DNA from: Desulfobacula sp.
GTDB taxonomy: Bacteria > Desulfobacterota > Desulfobacteria > Desulfobacterales > Desulfobacteraceae
Assembly (NCBI GenBank): GCA_023144585.1
Contig: JAGLFI010000009.1
Location: forward strand, 1 to 12,054
Direction of reading: 5' to 3'
Length of the DNA: 12,054 nucleotides
Shown: in pieces, positions 9,516 through 12,054 of the stretch
Position numbering within the stretch: position 1 is the stretch's first letter
Layout of the letters: the number at the start of each line of letters is the position of its first letter
Notes under the pieces: model-generated
What the model was told of the DNA's origin: nothing
Database searches by the model: none
Seen by the model: the letters and a program-made list of their open reading frames with translations, nothing else
Translations under genes and position numbers: made by a program

Positions 9516-10343
9516 CAGCGAAAGCCCTGATCTTGCCCGCCTGACCGCATTGGATACAGCATCAATGGCTTTTTTTTGGCCGATAACTCTCTTTTTAATA
9601 TAATCTTCCATTTGGATCAATTTTTCCTGCTCGCCCTTGAGCATTTTAGAAACTGGAATCCCTGTCCAGGCTGAAACTACCTCTGCCACATCAGATGCTT
9701 CTACATCTTCCTTGAGCATTCTTTTGTCCTTTTGAAGCTCATTTAGGGTTTGTTTTTTGGCTTCAAGGTCTTTTTGCAGTTGTTCAATGGTGCTATCTCT
9801 GATCTTGGCAACCGTTTCAAGGTCTCCATTACGCTCGGCCATATGAGCCTCGGTCTGGGCGCTGTCCATGGCCTCTCTTATACTGCTTATGGCTTGTATC
9901 AATTGCTTCTCATTGTCCCAATGAAGTTTTAACGGCCCGACTTTTTCTTTCATGACCGCAATATCCATTTCAAGTTTTTCAAGCCGCTCTTTGGAAGCCT
10001 TATCTTTTCCCTTGATCAGGGCCTGCCGCTCAATCTGGGCCTGGGTAATTTTTCTTAAAATTTCATCGATAGCCCCTGGCATGGAATCAATCTCTATCCT
10101 CAGCCGGAAAGCACATTCGTCCATCAAATCCACGGCCTTGTCCGGCAGAAACCGGTCTGCAATATACCGGTTGGACAGGGTAGCTGCGGCCACAATGGCA
10201 GAATCCTTGATCCGTATCCCATGGTGTATCTCATATTTTTCTTTCAATCCCCTTAAAATAGAGATGGTATCTTCCACTGTAGGTTCTTTTGCAAAAACCT
10301 GTTGAAATCGCCTTTCAAGGGCAGCATCTTTTTCAATATATTT

Positions 10344-10346
10344 TCA
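10344..10346 (-). other. In-frame TGA in clpB (codon 319)
   Basis: Translation reads GATTLNEY, stop, [13 protein letters not shown]. In ClpB proteins, including E. coli, the residue after the DEY/NEY is arginine, so a CGA to TGA transition is the simplest origin. The stop falls between the NBD1 sensor region and its arginine fingers, so a product ending here would lack a complete first ATPase module. The plus strand reads TCA at this position. Confidence 0.9.
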
Positions 10347-11330
10347 GTATTCATTGAGTGTGGTAGCACCGACACATCGAAGCGTTCCCCTGGCAAGAGC
10401 AGACTTGAGCATATTCAAGGCATCCACAGATCCTTCTGCTGCCCCAGCCCCAACCACAGTATGAAGCTCATCAATAAAAAGAACCACTTCACCCTGGGCC
10501 GCTTCCACCTCTTTTAATACTGCCTTGAACCGTTCTTCAAATTCACCACGGAACTTGGCCCCGGCAAGCAATGCTCCCATATCAAGGGCAATCACCCGCC
10601 TGTTTTTCAATGTTTCAGACACATCTCCTTCAATAATTCTCTGGGCCAGACCTTCGACAATAGCAGTTTTACCAACACCGGGCTCACCAATGAGGACCGG
10701 GTTATTTTTACGTCTCCTTGACAAAACCTGCACAATCCGGCGAATTTCTTCATCCCTGCCGATAACGGGATCAAGCTTTCCATCCCGGACAAGCTTTGTT
10801 AAATCCCGTCCAAACTTTTCAAGGGCCTGATATTTTTCTTCAGGATTCTGGTCTGTCACACTCTGATTTCCCCGAATATCCTTTAACACGGATAGAATGG
10901 CATCACGTGTCACACCATTTTGTTTCAAGATCCGGAATACATCTCCCTTCATTATACTAAGAGAAAGAAGCATATGCTCAAGGCTCACGTATTGATCTTT
11001 CATTTTCCGGCTTTCAGAAAATGATTGATTCAACAGCTTTTTGCCGTCCCGTGAAAGATAGATATTTCCTGCACCAGATACCTGGACGAGTTTTTCAATT
11101 GCTTTTTGAGTATCTCTTTTCAGGACATCTATTTCAACACCGACCTTTCTTAATATGGACAGGGCAATCCCCTTATCATCCTCAGTCATGACCTTTAAAA
11201 AATGAATCGGTTCAATGGCCTGGTTGCCATATTTTTGAGCCATATCATGGGCTGATTGCAACAACTCCTGCGATTTAACCGTTAATTTATCGAGTTCCAT
11301 AAGGTACCTTTCATTATTATTTATTATTCA

Positions 11331-11348
11331 TTGCATAAAGTAATGCAA
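11331..11348. repeat. Inverted repeat TTGCAT-N6-ATGCAA upstream of clpB
   Basis: Perfect 6-bp arms surround a 6-bp centre. The repeat covers the candidate -10 region of clpB, so it could be an operator for a dimeric regulator. Six-bp arms in AT-rich DNA can also arise by chance. It is too short to act as a terminator. Confidence 0.4.
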
Positions 11349-11364
11349 AATTAAATACTGTCAA
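11337..11364 (-). promoter_or_regulatory. Candidate clpB promoter
   Basis: Read on the minus strand there is a perfect TTGACA (11364-11359), a 16-bp spacer and TACTTT (11342-11337), about 36 bp before the clpB ATG. The -10 element is weak. The context GCTTGAC followed by CATTAC also has partial likeness to a sigma-32 heat-shock promoter (CTTGAA ... CCCCAT), which would suit clpB, but the match is too poor to decide. No CIRCE element is present. Confidence 0.4.
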
Positions 11365-11421
11365 GCGACTGTCTCCCAATTCTTTTATCCCGGCCTATCC
11401 TCTGGATACATAGTTTTCCCA

Positions 11422-11450
11422 TTGACAGCCCCCACTTTGTGGTATATATT
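11422..11450 (+). promoter_or_regulatory. Near-consensus sigma-70 promoter for the HTH and acetyltransferase genes
   Basis: TTGACA (11422-11427), a 17-bp spacer and TATATT (11445-11450) match the consensus at 11 of 12 positions with ideal spacing. The HTH gene starts at 11503, leaving a leader of about 45 nt. It is the best promoter signal in the window, and the GTGG/CCAC repeats overlapping the spacer and -10 suggest that it is repressed. Confidence 0.75.
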
Positions 11451-11469
11451 TAAAAAAATTAATACCACA
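11432..11469. promoter_or_regulatory. Inverted-repeat operator candidate over the HTH gene promoter
   Basis: Two nested symmetries share one arm. CCAC-TTT-GTGG (11432-11442) lies inside the promoter spacer. TGTGGTAT (11438-11445) pairs with ATACCACA (11462-11469) across 16 bp, straddling the -10 box. The three GTGG-type half-sites are placed where a bound protein would block RNA polymerase. The adjacent HTH protein is the obvious candidate ligand (autorepression); this is inferred from position only. Confidence 0.5.
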
Positions 11470-11502
11470 CTGAATAATCCTTTAACTTAAAAAGTGTAAT
11501 AA

Positions 11503-11904
11503 ATGAAAAGCAATAAATTTAAAGACATCAGAGCGAGACTGAGCAAGACTCAAAAAGAGCTGGCACAGCTTCTTGGCGTTTCTATAAAGGCAATTCACAG
11601 CTATGAACAAGGCTGGCGCAGAATTCCCCATCATGTTGAACGCCAATTGCTTTTCCTGCTTTCCAGGACACTCATGGACGATGACATACCTTCTGATAAA
11701 TGCTGGGATATCCGGAAATGCCCGGATAAAATACAAAAAAGCTGCCCGGCATGGGAATTTAAATCCGGTGATCTGTGCTGGTTTATTAATGGGACCAAAT
11801 GCAGTGGCAAAGCCTACAGTTCATGGGAAGAAAAAATGGAAGAGTGCAAAAACTGTGAAGTGTTTAACCGTTTTTTTGAAAAGGAAACTAAAGGAAATGG
11901 ATGA
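11503..11904 (+). CDS. XRE-type HTH protein with C-terminal two-CW cysteine-rich domain
   Basis: This 133-aa protein has an N-terminal Cro/C1-type HTH (about 11-54; SKTQKELAQLLGVSIKAIHS, then YEQGWR). It is joined to a domain with seven cysteines: C67-W68, C73, C81, C92-W93, C100, C115 and C118. The paired Cys-Trp motifs and spacing fit the 'two-CW domain' family seen mainly in deltaproteobacteria, where the cysteines are thought to hold a metal or Fe-S centre or sense redox state; the ligand is not known to me. The ATG directly follows two in-frame TAA codons (11497-11502) and is the only start that keeps the whole HTH. There is no good Shine-Dalgarno, so translation may be weak. The gene lies 52 bp downstream of a strong promoter covered by inverted repeats and overlaps the next gene by 8 nt. 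A likely role is autoregulated control of that gene in response to redox, metal or sulfur status. Confidence 0.88.
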   Translation: MKSNKFKDIRARLSKTQKELAQLLGVSIKAIHSYEQGWRRIPHHVERQLLFLLSRTLMDDDIPSDKCWDIRKCPDKIQKSCPAWEFKSGDLCWFINGTKCSGKAYSSWEEKMEECKNCEVFNRFFEKETKGNG

Positions 11905-12054
11905 CTTTATTATAAACAGTGTGTGCCGAACCGAAAGAGACAATGCTTCCGACTATCGTAAAAAATTACCACAGGTCATCAATACTATTCTGACATCCAT
12001 GGAAGATGAGAGATGTTTTGCCCATATAGGGGATGAACCGATCCATTTTTCAAC
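11897..12054 (+). CDS. Probable serine O-acetyltransferase (EpsC-type), N-terminal part only
   Basis: 52 codons are visible before the right edge. The sequence YRKKLPQVINTILTSMED (about 20-37) followed by HIGDEP (about 43-48) resembles the N-terminal helical region of long EpsC/CysE-type serine acetyltransferases (LPEV...HIxxEPxPS). That part precedes the left-handed beta-helix catalytic domain, so no catalytic motif can be checked. If correct, it makes O-acetylserine from serine and acetyl-CoA, the first step of cysteine synthesis. The ATG lies in an ATGGATGA overlap with the HTH gene stop, with AAGGA at 11881-11885 as a plausible ribosome site, so the two genes are probably co-translated. 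The assignment rests on a short stretch. Confidence 0.55.
   Translation, partial: MDDFIINSVCRTERDNASDYRKKLPQVINTILTSMEDERCFAHIGDEPIHFS

Larger units (their letters stand above)
8685..11300 (-). pseudogene. clpB: ClpB disaggregase reading frame interrupted by two in-frame stop codons
   Basis: One continuous minus-strand frame of 872 codons covers a complete ClpB (family length about 860), but codon 319 is TGA and codon 596 is TAA. Intact ClpB is a hexameric AAA+ chaperone that works with DnaK to pull apart aggregates. Visible parts: Clp N-domain (1-145), NBD1 with Walker A GEPGVGKT (205-212), pore loop KFRG (249-252), Walker B FIDE (275-278) and sensor GATTLNEY (311-318). Then come the first stop, arginine-finger region ALERRF, coiled-coil middle domain (about 400-520), the second stop, NBD2 Walker A GPTGVGKT (607-614), Walker B FDE (678-680) and the C-terminal domain with FGARPLK. 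Sequence on both sides of each stop matches the family without insertion or deletion. The start is the ATG at 11300, with AAAGG six bases upstream inside a 10-bp palindrome (AAGGTACCTT, 11301-11310). Base composition is richer in GC than the defence genes. It is a recent pseudogene or a sequencing artefact; no fragment alone would be a working ClpB. Confidence 0.9.

Noticed and set aside
9952..10305. 117-codon open frame on the plus strand
   Set aside because: It lies antisense to a highly conserved part of clpB and has no recognisable domain; it is a by-product of clpB codon composition.
10344..10346. Selenocysteine or reassigned TGA in clpB
   Set aside because: The family residue is arginine, no SECIS-like hairpin is seen just downstream, every other complete gene in the window ends at TGA, and the second interruption is TAA.
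11561..11578. Possible sigma-54 promoter (TGGCAC followed by CTTGGC)
   Set aside because: The spacing and -12 element do not fit GG-N10-GC, and it lies inside the HTH coding sequence, in the helix-turn-helix region.
11482..11736. 84-codon minus-strand open frame
   Set aside because: It overlaps the well-supported two-CW HTH gene on the opposite strand and shows no domain or clear ribosome site.
1..12054. tRNA, rRNA, CRISPR array, insertion sequence or integration site
   Set aside because: No cloverleaf-like segment, spaced direct repeat, transposase frame or terminal inverted repeat was found on reading both strands.

Overview
The window looks like a piece of a chromosome from an anaerobic deltaproteobacterium, probably Desulfobacterota (Desulfobacteraceae-like). 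This is inferred from protein style, not from a marker gene. The clues are a PAS/sigma-54 activator with a Cys-rich PAS domain, a cysteine-rich 'two-CW' HTH protein next to what looks like an EpsC-type serine acetyltransferase, and a ClpB of proteobacterial type. Every real gene whose end is visible stops at TGA.

Region 1 (1-8694, plus strand) is a tightly packed, AT-rich operon. Its first gene enters from the left edge and encodes at least 1,979 residues: an SNF2/RapA-like helicase (Walker A lies outside the window) fused to an N6-adenine DNA methyltransferase with a target-recognition-type C-terminus. It overlaps by 8 nt a 459-aa RecF/SMC-like ATPase. That gene overlaps by 4 nt (ATGA) a 461-aa PAS-AAA+-Fis sigma-54 activator. 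Helicase plus methylase plus ATPase is the gene content of Hma-type (helicase-methylase-ATPase) anti-phage defence, with relatives in DISARM and type ISP restriction enzymes. Two features are unusual: the helicase and methylase are one chain, and a sigma-54 activator is translationally coupled as the third gene. The methylase catalytic motif, normally NPPY, reads NLSY.

Region 2 (8685-11300, minus strand) converges on the operon with a 10-nt tail-to-tail overlap. It is a full-length clpB reading frame of 872 codons, continuous in one frame but broken by an in-frame TGA (10344-10346) and an in-frame TAA (9513-9515). No frameshift is seen. It is either a recently inactivated pseudogene or carries sequence errors.

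Region 3 (11301-12054) begins with a roughly 200-bp divergent intergenic region. It holds a near-consensus sigma-70 promoter with GTGG/CCAC inverted repeats for the rightward genes and a TTGACA-containing candidate promoter for clpB. Rightward lie a small HTH protein with a seven-cysteine C-terminal domain and, overlapping it by 8 nt, the start of a probable serine O-acetyltransferase gene that runs off the right edge.

No tRNA, rRNA, CRISPR array, insertion sequence or convincing intrinsic terminator was seen.
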